Part shown: in pieces, positions 36,203 to 47,199 of the stretch
How positions within the stretch are numbered: position 1 is the stretch's first letter
How the letters are laid out: every line of letters begins with the position of its first letter
NCBI GenBank assembly: GCA_013115125.1
Contig: JABANN010000143.1
Span: forward strand, 1 to 62,663
Direction: 5' to 3'
Source of the DNA: Perkinsus olseni
Lineage: Eukaryota; Perkinsozoa; Perkinsida
Length of the DNA: 62,663 nt
Made by a program: the position numbers and the translations under genes
The notes under the pieces: generated by a model
Told to the model about the DNA's origin: nothing
Databases searched by the model: none
Seen by the model: the letters and a program-made list of their open reading frames with translations, nothing else

Positions 36203-37990
36203 CGATAATGATGATACCACTACAAGTGCAATATTGATCAACTTTCTAAATCACCGGTGTTGTGTTCATGCGTGCAGATTTTTGATACCAACTTTTCCGC
36301 AACTTTCAGATGCGTCTCCTTCTCTCTGCTGCACTGGTATGGCGTGGTTTTGCGGAGGTGAATCCTGTCGTCCAACAGGTTGACATTGGCGAGGCTCTCC
36401 CTGATAAGCTCTGTCTCGAAGCGGGTGAGGGGTGAAGCAGTGGTGTCGGCCTCGTTATCGTACCACACGGAAACGGTCACAGTTTTTGGACTGTTCTTTT
36501 GTTCATGTCATTGCAGCGGTCAGCATGTAGGCTAAAAACAGATTGAAACCCTCCTTAGCGGAATTAACTTTTAAGACTACTATATCAATTGGGATACTCA
36601 TGATAAATTGCGGAGCGAGCGGAGCATATACTGTCACTTCCGCGCTTTTTTGTGCGTTCGTTCGTTCGTTCGTTCGTTCAAATTATTTCTCCGCGACTAT
36701 GTCGATTCAACTCGCGAGATACATACCATTCGAAAGCTCGCGGTTTGTGTATTCTATGAAAAATACGAAATCGCTATCATCCCTGTTCTACCGAGCAAAA
36801 CCGCCGTGGACCGTTGTAGATGAACCCGAAAAAATACGGAAAAAACCCCGGGCTGGGGTTCGAACCCGAGACTTTGTGCCGAGCTCCGCTTTTTTCGTTG
36901 CGAAGGCCTAGTGACTATTTACTGACTATAATAACTTGGTTTGTGAGGACGCCTAAGCACTTTCCGGTCTACAAGGGCGTGAGAGTAGGTGCGGTGGGCA
37001 GCACCGAATTGTTTGCAGCATTCGGCTTGCAATGGTATCGAACCAATGCGTGATAGTTGTGGGATATGCTACCGACAGATGCGACCCTCAAGCAGCTCGT
37101 TCGGCCGATAGCCTATCTTCTTCTTGTGGATGCGGTCCGGCCAATTTACGGCCAACACACCTGTGAATAGCGGCGCTTCTGCGACTCAACAACACTCTCC
37201 GCTCAGTGAAGTTCCGTTTCGCCGCCGCAAACATATGGGGACTTCCTTGAATTCAGTCGTTCTCAGCATAGTGTATGGGTGTCGTCTATAGTACCAACTT
37301 TCCTCTTCAGCAACCACGTCCAATGGCAACTTCTATGAGACTGAGAAGGCCCCGTCAGTGGTGGTTGGCGAGGGGTTGTATAAGGAACTCGTCACCAGAG
37401 CGCGTGTGAGGCTGGATTTGGGGACCGGGGGCCTCGGGAACATCTATTATCATCAAAATTACAGCAGCGGTGATCTAGTCCAAACTCGAGCTCGGTACTC
37501 ATCTCCCTGTAGAGGATGTGGTCATAGAACGCATCATAAGAAGATTGGGCTCATAGTGAAGGAGATAGAGTGATGAGTAGTCGACAGAATTGGGGTTGAT
37601 GACGGGTCGCTAGTATGAAGGGGGTAGTGGACACACAGTTCAATTGTGTCATGCAGACAGTGCACAGCACTGCTCGGAAGAGAATCAAGAGTCTTTCTTT
37701 ATTTTTTGTGCGATCGAGACAGGCGTCGTCTTTGGTAGTCCTCAGCGGAGGCACAGCACGACAGGGTTATACAACAGCTGCATGCCGAGTTGACCGATCA
37801 TGGGAAAAGTGTGGGGGAAGCGGGCGGAGCGAAGCACGGAAATTCGAAAGAGGGAAAGGCTAAACAAGTTGGAGAGGCTGAGAGAACCGAAGGACAGCAC
37901 TTTCCAATTCTGTGAGTTTGGCGGAATCTTGCAAACTTGCTACCTCTTGCATTTTCTCAACGAGAATTTGCTGATCGTCTGATGGTTGCT
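36203..37990 (+). other. Region with possible small (+) exons, no gene identified
   Basis: Possible exons on (+) are MRLLLSAALVWRGFAEVNP (about 36310, like a signal peptide) and, after an acceptor at 37316, NFYETEKAPSVVVGEGLYKE with VTRARVRLDLGTGG. They could form one small secreted protein, but I cannot join them with confidence. A CGTT tetranucleotide run lies at 36655-36680. A tRNA-like piece (GGGGTTCGAACCCGAG, with GCGAAGGCCTAGTG at its edge) is at 36841-36910. Confidence 0.35.
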
Positions 37991-37999
37991 GTTCGATAA

Positions 38000-40900
38000 G
38001 ATTCATAATCATCGCGGTGAGCGGCGGAATCTTTCTCTGCTGGGTCTGTGCCAATTTGGTGAAGTTTCTCCCTCCAACAGTCGCCGTCTTCAAGCTGGGC
38101 ATGGTAAGATACTCCCAAATCGATCACGCGATCGATTATTATTCAGTTACTAGCTGTGCTAATTCATCACGTGCCGCTGCATCGGTGGGGTGTGCTCGGC
38201 GACAGCATCCAGACGTGAGGACTCGGTCTGTGGAATTTCGTGGCGAGTGACGCTTCAGATGGCTCACGGTGGATCCCCATCTCATGTGTTTTGTCTTCAT
38301 CCCCATGCTCATGTTCGGCGACGTCCTCGCCCTCGACGCCAATCTGGTCCGGGGCGGGTTGCTGCAGTAAGTGCCTCGACGCTCTTTCTGGCCAATACTC
38401 TCGGGGTCTTTCGAGAAGAGAAAAAGCGGCAGATGAAATATTAGGAGATTGGTCGAAATCATACTGAAAAACTTTCCGTCGATTTTTTCGCGTCAAAATT
38501 TTCTGATAACTTGGAAATTTTGAATGCTATTGTGATGACAGCGCGTTGTTGCTGAGGCTGATGTTATTATCGGTAGTGGGAAGAAATCTTCTTGAGCGGG
38601 TTCAGCACGGGTCATTTTGTGCTCTCGAGTTGCCCGTTGCACACCCATCCACAAAATCTTATCGTGCGGCGTAGAATACGATGATGGAACTTGAGTCTAA
38701 TACCTTAATGCATGTCCCACACCAAGGCTGCCAGCCCGCTGAAGTACAACAGCGCCTCGCCTTGTCAACGCCACACAATCTGAGAACGTCCTTCTACTTC
38801 GAATGGTGGCACAAGTCAATTTGGATTCCTGCCTTAGCTGCTGAGTTCATAGCTTTTTACTATCCAAGGGTCATACCACTCCGCGCCCGATTCGTAGGCA
38901 TCATGTGATTAATATCAAGATAGCACGCGCTATCTGAAAACGCGAAGCTGACCCGTTTTCCATTCCCTGCCTACGGCGAATTTTGAACTGAATCCCCACT
39001 CTCAGAGCCGCCCTGATGGCCACCCTGGGCTTCCTCATCTCGGCCTTCCTCTCCTCCCTACCAACACGGTGAGGTGGTGGACGCGCGTCGTGCTGGCTTG
39101 CCGCCGAAGGTTGTGGAGCAGGTTCCTGCCATCAACGCGTGATTGGCCGGTGGCTTTGAGCGTCTGCTTCGGGGCTGTGGTGTCGGGGACAGAACCGACT
39201 GCGGCTATCTGGATCCTCAGGGCTCTCGGATGTAGGCCAATTCCGGCTGGGAGCTCCTTTCTGCTTTTTTCGAACGATTAATTCCTGTAAGGGCAGCCAT
39301 AAGCGCTTTGCTTTTCATCGCCATCGCGGCGGATTACCTTCGCCGTTTGGGTTGCGGAGGCTTCGTGCTTGAGATGCTGTTGAACGATTTTGTACCTACA
39401 ATCTTTTTATAATGCTGGAGCGTCCCAATTTTGGCAGACTAGGAGCCATCGGTCGTTATCGATCGCGTCATCGATTAGTGTGTCCGGTCCATCACCGGTG
39501 TGTTGGTCTCAGCCACCCAGCGTTTGAAGACCTTGATGGAGACGGAGAGCCTGTTGGGCGATGGGATGCTCATCGTGCTATACTCGGTGGCCAAGACTGA
39601 GCTGGATGATCATGTCTCACCATACGGACCACGTAGGCCAAACGAGGGGAGATGAGTTTTGCCTATCGCGCGCGCCCTGCTGATCGATTTGATCCGTGGC
39701 TCTCCCTTCAGTCGATATTGCTGTGTATGTGGTCCGTGCTGTGATTGGATCGGCATCACTCGGTATGCTACTTGGTATACATGGACTAACTGCCTTGGCG
39801 CACATCAGCAACAGGTATCATTCAACCTGACGCTGCTGTTTACTTCAACACTATTCCCGTCAGCCACCCGCACGCCTTTAATCGCTATGAGCATTCTCTT
39901 CGTTCTACTATCGCAGCCGTCCGCTCAGTGAGCGTCACGCGCCACGAAATTATGGGATAGGTTCGGTCAGTATGACCTGACGCTACAGACCACCATAACG
40001 CTAGTTACGGCCTATGCTTCCTTCTTCATCGCGGAGGTCTACTTCGGGATGTCTGGGGTCATCACGACCTTCACAGCTGGCATGATACTCTCCTGGAGGT
40101 GAGCACGATGGAAATTACCGCGCGCCACGAAATTATTATCCTCAGGATGCGGCCGCTGTTAATAAGCAGCGAGGCTGTCGACTCGTTCTGGTCGGTGATG
40201 GAGTTCGTATCCAATGCGGTCGTCTTCTTCCTGGGTGGAGTCCTCTTCGGGGATGCCTGCTACCGTGCGCAGCCGATAGAATTCCTTTGGTGAGCAGCAT
40301 TGGCATGATGGCCCGTGGCGTGCGAGACAACTTGGGAAAATGACTCGGCGTTCGTCTTCCGAGAATACGATGAATTACGCGGAAACTTAACGCATCTTAG
40401 CTTGGCCCTGGCAGAGCGTAGCGAGGTTGATTAGAACTTCATAGCCCGTACCTTCGTCCTGTGACTCAGCACGATCGTGGAATTTTCAACAGGTTTGTTC
40501 CCTCTCTGGTTGCTCAGGTTGTTGGTGCTGTATCTTGCAACCATCGCTAGCCGAGCTATAATGGTCTTCACCTTATCCCCTCTGATAAATTCGATCGGCG
40601 AGAAGTAATTGCGCATTGCATGCTGACTGCGGGGGTAGAACCAGGGACCTCTCGGTCATTAGATACTCGTGGAAGGAGCTTACGCTATCAGCGTGGAGCG
40701 GCGGTTTACGAGGTGACTCGCCAAGTTGAGCGCGTCGTTCGCTTTTCGCTAAACCCATGTTCAGGAGGGGTATCCATGGCTTTGGCCGTCTCGCTGTCCC
40801 GTTCGACATTCCTGGATGAGGATCAAGCCACTCAAGTCTTCTTCTATTATGGAGGTGATCGAACGGTTCGGGAATTGGGTCCGCCCATTTGGACACGAGC

Positions 40901-43900
40901 AGGCGTCGGGTGATCGTCTTTGAGCTACAGTCTTTGAGTCACTGTTGTCATCATTCTTCCTATTTGGGCCAGCCACCCGCTCATGTTATCATGAATACCA
41001 CAAGTGACTCATGCTACGGTCAAGTTCGACCAAACAACATTTGGTATCTGTAGGAAGACGGCTTCAGAGTTTACGGAGGCTATCTTTCCCGAGGCCGCGA
41101 GGCCTGCCCTTGCCTCCCGTGATAACGCCCTGGTAGCGGCTAGCAATGGGAGAACATTTTCCTACAGGGGTCAGCCTGCTATTGCAGGATGAAACTCCCG
41201 GCATCTCCCCCAGGGTTGTTCGACCAGTGATGTGGATGCCGAATCGAAGCGTGTGCCCGCATCAAGCGTGTATGATTCTGTGCTCGTACCGCAGGGCAAG
41301 GTGGGGGTGCCCAGTGGTGAATGAGGTTCTCGTTGGGATACTACCGATGGTTTTCGGATCGGCATTCCCCTGATATCGGAATTTCCGATTCGGAAAGTTG
41401 GTCGGATCTGGTCGGACGGATCATACTGGATGTCGGATCTCGAGAGGGTCAGTGACATATTGACCACCTTCTATACATGGAGGACCTGCGGGTATCCGTG
41501 GTCGCTGTACTTGTTGGTAGGAGCGAGAGGTACCTTGGGACAGCGTAAGCTTCCAAAGACAGTGCAGGCATTGCCGCCAAGATCGTAGCTCAAGGCTTGA
41601 ATGGGCTTGCAGTGACGTGAAATTTTTGCCTCAGCTAAAGGCCATCTTAGCTCAAACTAATCCAGGTGATGAACTCTTGTTGTGTCTCTTGTTGTATGAA
41701 AGACTTCATCCAGGGCGTGGCTGATATAGAGTCAAGAAATGAGACAGAGACGGAGGAAAGCAGCTGCGTTATTCAGCCTGAATATACTTCGCGGCACTCT
41801 AGATGGCCTGCAGTTCCTCTAATGCTTGCCAGAACTATTACATGTGGTCTCCGTGTTCCTGATAGCGCAAGACGGTTCATCATGGAGGCTGGCTTAACAA
41901 GCCAGGCTTAGCGTGTACTCAAGTTGCGTTGATTGGACCGGGTCGGATCGATCCGTGCCGCACGGGCGCAGGATATACTGATCTTTTGACCAGTTTAGTT
42001 GCTCGCTTTCAAAATCCCGTTTTCGTGAGTTGTCCCGTAATTTACTGCCGGGAAATGCTAGTATGACTTTGTATACTTAGGCCTAGCGTGGATGAGTTTG
42101 ATCATCAATGCCATGACCTGTGGGCCTCTAGTGGACTTCCTCGGTCTCTCCCGTCCACAAGTAAGTTGCACGGGGACAGGCGCCCGAGGAATCACCTGAT
42201 TTCAATTCAGTTCTCTGTAGTGATCAAAATGGAAGCTGTGAGAGCTCGGCTGCGCGACGCGATCTACGGACATGGACCAACGGGTGAGGCGGATGAACCA
42301 AATCTCATCGACCCTCGCAGATTTCGGCTGCCTCCTAGGCCCGGTGGAAGAGCTGTGTCCTAGCACGTGGAGGTATCTTCATGCTCAGCCAGAGGCTGTG
42401 TTGAACTGCTTGTTGCAGCACAGGTCGAGCATCACTGGAGGGCAACTCTATCATTACAAACCGAGTAGCGACAGTAGATCCTGACACGTCGATATGTCAC
42501 GTTCGTAGATCCCACATTCCGGAAGTCCTTAGCGGCGCTAAACTCGACAGAGGACTTAGGCTCTCATTCGTCCGTGGACGTCTCCAGCTCTGAGCTACTG
42601 AGTACACAACGAGAAACCTACCTGAATGTGCTGGGTGAGCTCTCTTCAGTTGCCACTGCAGAGGGTTGTTGGGCACTTGCAGTGGGAGGACGTTCGGTGT
42701 CACATTCATGTCGATTGAGTTTATCCACAGGACTTGCCTGACGTGAACTCGTTCCGGAAATGAGTAAATCTGTTCATGAATTCACTAGCGTAGTGCGATG
42801 GCATTGCCACAGGTATGTGTAACTCAACCGGGTTGTTGCCTTCGCCTTCGCTCGGACGCGCTTAGCTTGAAACTGTTTCCCCCTCATCTCAGCCAGTTTC
42901 TACACGCGAGCCTTGAAGGACGAGATCGTCCCTGGGCAACCGGAGATTGCTGGCTTACTGCTCAGGACGGTTGAGGACGCTAAAATGAAGGTGTGTTCCG
43001 CCAAGCATCAGCAGGCCGAGCTTCTACCGGAGAGGTCGCTCCTCTCCGGCGTGAAATGCCCGTTGTACCGCCGTGGCCGAACTGCCAGTTAGCAACTTGG
43101 CTGCGTTCACCTTTCCTTCAGGTTTTCGTCGGCCTCCGTGACTGGAAGGCTGTTCAGAATTTGCTCAGGGTTGGGCGAGATAAGCACACTCATATGAGGA
43201 ATGCCATGGTGGGTACATGAGATTTCGCGAAAATATGGTATGGATTTCTCGTGAGGGGGCAGTTTTGGTGAACTTTCTTCTATCAGATACTTCACCTCTT
43301 CATGGGATGTAGTCGGAAAACCGTGGAAGTAAGGGGGTGTCGGGGTGGCTGTGGGCCAATAGCTCGCGGGAGAGGACAACAGCGTCGTCATAAATAATTT
43401 AACTACCAAATTTGTGAATACACGCTGTAAATGGTGGTAAATCGTTGTTAGTGTAGATAACTCAACAAGAGTCGTTTAAAGTGGTTCTTGAGTTATAGCT
43501 ACAGTAATAACAGTAATACGTAAGCTAGGCTAGCAAGGGAGACAGTCACAAAGGGTGAGACACTCAATTGTGTACAACTTCTCCTCACAATCGTCCCTTG
43601 TAACGATGCCTTTTTTAGTCTTCAATTCAGCATTACTCAGTAAAACCCTTCAAATCACGAGTTATAATTAGGGCTCGATGGGATCGTGCGAAGAGGGCCA
43701 TCTTGAACTCTGGAAGATGGGAAGAATGCCACACCCGAAAAATTGAATGGCGGAACGTGTTGTGTTGCCTACCATTTTTGAGTATCTTTCGCTGTGCAGC
43801 TGCCATTGGTATCTCCCCTCCTCAGGCAGTGACCGAGTTACTCTGTCCGACCAGCGATAGGGAGCACGACCAGCAGCATGAAGGCAGCAAAATAGTCGAG

Positions 43901-44772
43901 CAGCTGAATAAGGTCTTCGCCAACTTGAAGGCAGGTCGTTTTGGCGATCCTGCCAGGCTTCTGCCGATCTCACAATCCGCAGCGAACTCGACCGAAGGTC
44001 TTACATGCGAAATGTATATACTCGCTGGCCGTTTCGCTTCGCTTCCAGTGGGACAATTTTCTATTTCCTGACTGTATCCAGCAAACTCATTTATGCGCTG
44101 ATTAGAGGTATCAATTCTCATAGAGGATTGTTTAGAACTTTCTCTGGATTGTTAGAGGATATCACATGCCTCGAGATATCAGTGTCTCTAATTTTCTCCT
44201 ACCCTGGGGAAGCTCTCTCGGATAGTGATTTTCAGCCAGTATGGACCAACGTCCGTTCGGAAGTGGAAGAGAATCTTGGGGAAGCCGAGGCCCTGCTGGG
44301 TCGGATGCCCGCGAGAATTGTTCATCTCTCGCACAGGTGAGGCGTCTCCCGGAAGCTTCCAATTTGATCAGCGTAGAGACTCGTGAGCTCGTTGGGCATG
44401 GTACACGATCCTTTCACCAACAATTGCCTTTGAATTATTCAACTACAGCTGTCGTGTTCGCGAAGCTGCATCTTGAGGGAGGTCACTTGGAGTCGCCTGT
44501 CTATCGCTAAAATGTGTATTTTATGCGGTGATGCAAGACAGCAGGTATCAGAAGGTCGGAGAGGTCATCCAGCGGCTACAAGCTGAGCTTTCCCGTATCA
44601 TCGACTCAGGCCTCCTCGACCAGACAGGTAGAGCGGTTTCGTTGTTTTGGACAACTCTTCCTCGGCGGCTTCCACAGAGGCTCAGTCGGTGCTAGAGCAT
44701 ATAGACGAGGATATTCACCGTTTGCAGAACAGCATGGACTTGCCGGGGAGAAGCCCGACCTTGCTGGTGTAG
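38000..44772 (+). CDS. SOS1/NHX7-like plasma-membrane Na+/H+ antiporter (CPA1), many exons
   Basis: Exons follow plant SOS1-type antiporters in order: FIIIAVSGGIFLCWV and LPPTVAVFKLGM; LLAVLIHHVPLHRWGVLGDS; LTVDPHLMCFVFIPMLMFGD; AALMATLGFLISAFLSSLP; DWPVALSVCFGAVVSGTEPT (the exchanger core, with Glu where many have Asp in SATDPV); QRLKTLMETESLLGDGMLIV; IAVYVVRAVIGSASLGMLLG; YDLTLQTTITLVTAYASFFI; FWSVMEFVSNAVVFFLGGVL; MALAVSLSRSTFLDEDQATQ; and SLIINAMTCGPLVDFLGL. A long cytosolic tail continues with RETYLNVLGELSSVATAEG, FYTRALKDEIVPGQPEIAGL, VGLRDWKAVQNLL, GEAEALLGRMPARIVHLSH, YQKVGEVIQRLQAELSRIID and LEHIDEDIHRLQN, again as in SOS1, to TAG at 44772. It should expel Na+ or regulate pH at a membrane. 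The 5' end is uncertain. Its short introns include three copies of the CGTGGCGCG family and one reversed tRNA-like copy. Confidence 0.88.
38215..38258 (+). repeat. AATTTCGTGGCG-type intron of the antiporter gene (44 nt)
   Basis: Starts GTGAGGACTCGG, contains GGAATTTCGTGGCGAGTGAC and ends GCTTCAG. Removal joins GVLGDSIQT to WLTVDPHLM in frame. The preceding intron (38104-38146) is instead of the GTAAGATACTCCC hairpin type with a CGATC...GATCG palindrome. Confidence 0.85.
39928..39970 (-). repeat. Reversed AATTTCGTGGCGCG-type intron of the antiporter (43 nt)
   Basis: Starts GTGAGCGTCACGCGCC, then ACGAAATTATGG, and ends GGTTCGGTCAG. Removal joins IAAVRS to YDLTLQTT. The element is in the opposite orientation to the copies at 35612 and 38215. 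Confidence 0.85.
40099..40145 (-). repeat. Second reversed AATTTCGTGGCGCG-type intron of the antiporter (47 nt)
   Basis: Starts GTGAGCACGATGG, contains CGCGCGCCACGAAATTATTA and ends TCCTCAG. Removal joins AGMILSW to RMRPLLIS. Two introns only about 130 bases apart in one gene carry the same element in the same orientation. Confidence 0.85.
40612..40660 (-). repeat. Reversed tRNA-like piece in an antiporter intron
   Basis: Contains GGGGGTAGAACCAGGGACCT, a decayed antisense T-arm, within the intron before the GVSMALAVSLSRSTF exon. It is more diverged than the other copies. Confidence 0.55.
41637..41657 (+). other. Spliced-leader-like fragment
   Basis: GGCCATCTTAGCTCAA (from 41640) differs at one position from GCCATCTTGGCTCAA within the perkinsid/dinoflagellate spliced leader as I recall it (CCGTAGCCATYTTGGCTCAAG). 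It lies in a non-coding part of the antiporter gene, upstream of a CCAG. It may be a relic of a trans-spliced mRNA that returned to the genome, or chance. Confidence 0.4.
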
Positions 44773-45001
44773 GAATACGTCTGCTTCGCTGCGCCACGAA
44801 ATTGTATGAATCATCAGGAGGAAGGATGACATCTCGCTGGAGGACGAGTAAACAGGCGCCGAGTACTCATTCAGGCTTCCATGCTTGTTGTTGCCATTTC
44901 CGAGGTATCATGAGAATGGAAGATCGCGTTACAGTGGGCCCTAACGGCTGTAGGGAAGGGGGAATGAATTCTCGTCTCTGCAGTGTTTATTGCTTGTTTA
45001 C

Positions 45002-45799
45002 ATGGCTAAGTCACCGGAGAAGTCCGCGGTCCATTCTTGTTTCTGCTGTTTTCCTCGAGGGCGTTCGAGCCCTGCTGTTCCTGAGGGCTCCAATGGCGGT
45101 AGCATAATATGGCACGGAGGATTGCCGTACAGAATTGAAGACGATGTTATGGAAGGGAAGAACGCGCAGTACAAGTATGTAGAGACTGAGGTTAAGCTGA
45201 CAGAAGAAGTGTCGTTGAAAGTGATGGAACAGCCTGACAGACCGTCGATCGCTGCGGTCCTTTGGCCGAGTGGAAGGCTTCTCGCCCGAGCGATTATTGA
45301 GGGTCGGGTTCCGCTGCCTTCTCGCGGAAGAGTGATCGAAATCGGTGCTGGCGTTGGGCTGCCGAGTCTGGCGGCAGCGAAGAAGTATCCTGAGCTCGAC
45401 GTGACGGTCACTGATCGACCTGAGGTTCGCGGCTTGATATCTGCAAACATCGAGGCCAACGGGCTACAAGGGCATGCGAGAGCTGAGGCATTTGACTGGT
45501 CGAACAGAGCTCATCATGGCAAGATTCGCGCGCAGAAGTGGGACGTGGTTTTGGCGGCAGATGTTGTTTACTTCGAAGAGCAGGATCCATTGCTATATGC
45601 TCTCTCTGCTGTTGCTGAGGACCGCCCGGAGACTTTGGTCGTTTTGGCGTACAGGACTCGGACGCCTGAGGATCTTGAATACCTTCAGAGTCGAGTGCTC
45701 TCGGCGTTCAGATTGGTGGACAGATTCTCGATGGAGGCTCCGGGCTGCGGGCGATCGGAGATACTGTCTCTAAGATGGAGAGGCGATGGGAGTTGTTGA
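45002..45799 (+). CDS. Family-16-type (METTL21-like) S-adenosylmethionine methyltransferase (265 aa)
   Basis: A single open frame of 265 residues from the ATG at 45002. Rossmann methyltransferase motifs are clear: PSIAAVLWPSGRLLARAI, motif I VIEIGAGVGLPSLAAAKK, the adenosine-binding acidic position in VTVTDRPEV, and DVVLAADVVYFEEQDPLLYA, the (D/E)xx(Y/F) signature of METTL21/EEF1AKMT-type lysine methyltransferases. A C-terminal beta strand, TLVVLAYRTRTPED, matches the end of the fold. These enzymes methylate lysines of chaperones or translation factors; the substrate cannot be told. The first 35 residues are Cys- and Ser-rich and probably not part of the fold. A reversed CGCCACGAAATT element lies 210 bases upstream, between this gene and the antiporter. 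Confidence 0.9.
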   Translation: MAKSPEKSAVHSCFCCFPRGRSSPAVPEGSNGGSIIWHGGLPYRIEDDVMEGKNAQYKYVETEVKLTEEVSLKVMEQPDRPSIAAVLWPSGRLLARAIIEGRVPLPSRGRVIEIGAGVGLPSLAAAKKYPELDVTVTDRPEVRGLISANIEANGLQGHARAEAFDWSNRAHHGKIRAQKWDVVLAADVVYFEEQDPLLYALSAVAEDRPETLVVLAYRTRTPEDLEYLQSRVLSAFRLVDRFSMEAPGCGRSEILSLRWRGDGSC

Positions 45800-46170
45800 T
45801 AGACATTATTGTTGTGTTGGTCAAGGGAAAGTGTATGGGCTGATCCCATCGGAACTCAATTATTGGCTGTAGATCTGATCCTTCCTGCAATAGAAGCTTT
45901 CCCCTTGTATATCCTGGATATAAGCTCGAACCGCAGATCATCGAGCATCGGAAAGGGTAGGCATTTCTCGTTCGCCTCGGGCGCGCTCCTGTGTTATAAT
46001 CCGAGCTGCGTACCGTTTCCGTAGGTCCGCCGTGACCTTGTGGCTCGCAAAATACGAAAGCAGCGCTTCATCGCGAAGCGCTCGCTCTACAATGGTTTTC
46101 GTGTTTTGTGAAAAAAGCCTTTTTTGTGTCAGCCTTGGGGAGATTTGCTAACGTTCATCCCCTCGAATTT

Positions 46171-47199
46171 ATGAGAATCCACGTCGTTGTATGCCTAGTG
46201 ACAGTCCTCTTCGCTGCTGTAAACGCTGAAGATAGGTACTGCTACGATACTAGCCGGTATAAGCTGTGTGCACTCGTGAATTCGGCAAAGAAGCAGCATC
46301 TGCTGAACTTCAAGGTCGAGCCGGCGTCAAGCAAGCGTCCGAGAATTAGATTCGCCACAGGAAATTTGTCCTTTAGAAGCCAGCGAGAAGGTCGGTGCTG
46401 GGTTCCAAGGGGGCCAGTGACTGATGCTCACGAGGAGATGTTCTCCGGTGTGAGAGAAATCACAAAGCTTTCATGGATGCTTCTCAAGAACATCAAAGTA
46501 TGTCCAATAAGGGATGGCATATCAATCGTTGATGCCGCTAAGCGCACTCACAGACGACTTGTCCTGAAGAATGTCCGAAGCGGTGCGGAGGAAAAGCACC
46601 GGCTTGAGGATGCGTCGAGACCTCTCCTCGCTAATAGAAAGAGGAAGAGCCCGGCGGGATTCGGCGCCCACATCACCGAACCGCAGTCCTGTGGAAGGAG
46701 GGAAGACGCTCTGTCGAGTGGCAATCCGGGCCGCTTGTCTCGTGCAATGCCCAGTGGACGATTCTGCAACGCAGATTGGGTACGTGGACTGACTCGCATG
46801 ATGGTGGATTTGAGCAGTCATGGGGAAATCGTTAAAGCGACCTTCATGTTCTTTCTCAATGACACATTGCCTGGGACTGGCTTGAAAGGCACATATTTCA
46901 CTCGTTCTCTCCCACTATCATCGTCTCCTCTTGTGCCTGGCCGTCCCGGGCTGTCACTGTGGAGCGTCGAACGGAGTTTGGTGGATTCTGGCGACCTTGG
47001 AGGCAACGACAAGATTCTTGAGGCCGTCGGGAAGGAGGCAAGCATACCACTACTCGATACTACAAACCTCCACATCCTTTCTGACGAAAACAGCGGGAGC
47101 ATCGGAGCCTTCTTAGGGAGCGGCGATGCTCTCGGGACTCCGGCTCTGTGGGTCCCTTTGGCGAGAACGGCCTGTAGTATTGTACACCACTACCTGTGA
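46171..47199 (+). CDS. Secreted paralogue 1 of a tandem family (342 aa)
   Basis: A 342-residue intronless frame with a signal peptide (MRIHVVVCLVTVLFAAVNA, then EDRYCYD). The mature part has paired cysteines near the start (YCYDTSRYKLC) and a body with GPVTDAHEEMFSGVREITKL, LKNIKVCPIRDGISIVDAAK, PSGRFCNADWVRGLTRMMVD, RPGLSLWSVERSLVDSG, ASIPLLDTTNLHILSDENSG and ALWVPLARTACSIVHHYL. A linker rich in Arg and Ser lies in the middle. No known domain is recognised. It is nearly the same length as the two copies downstream. The duplicated block includes about 240 bases of 5' flank and 260 bases of 3' flank shared with copy 2. The ATG at 46171 gives a signal peptide; an upstream in-frame extension would bury it. 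Confidence 0.85.
   Translation: MRIHVVVCLVTVLFAAVNAEDRYCYDTSRYKLCALVNSAKKQHLLNFKVEPASSKRPRIRFATGNLSFRSQREGRCWVPRGPVTDAHEEMFSGVREITKLSWMLLKNIKVCPIRDGISIVDAAKRTHRRLVLKNVRSGAEEKHRLEDASRPLLANRKRKSPAGFGAHITEPQSCGRREDALSSGNPGRLSRAMPSGRFCNADWVRGLTRMMVDLSSHGEIVKATFMFFLNDTLPGTGLKGTYFTRSLPLSSSPLVPGRPGLSLWSVERSLVDSGDLGGNDKILEAVGKEASIPLLDTTNLHILSDENSGSIGAFLGSGDALGTPALWVPLARTACSIVHHYL

Noticed and set aside
37860-38496. Minus-strand frames opposite the antiporter 5' exons
   Set aside because: The (+) strand gives a spliced, homologous antiporter sequence with consistent GT-AG introns; the minus frames are shadows.
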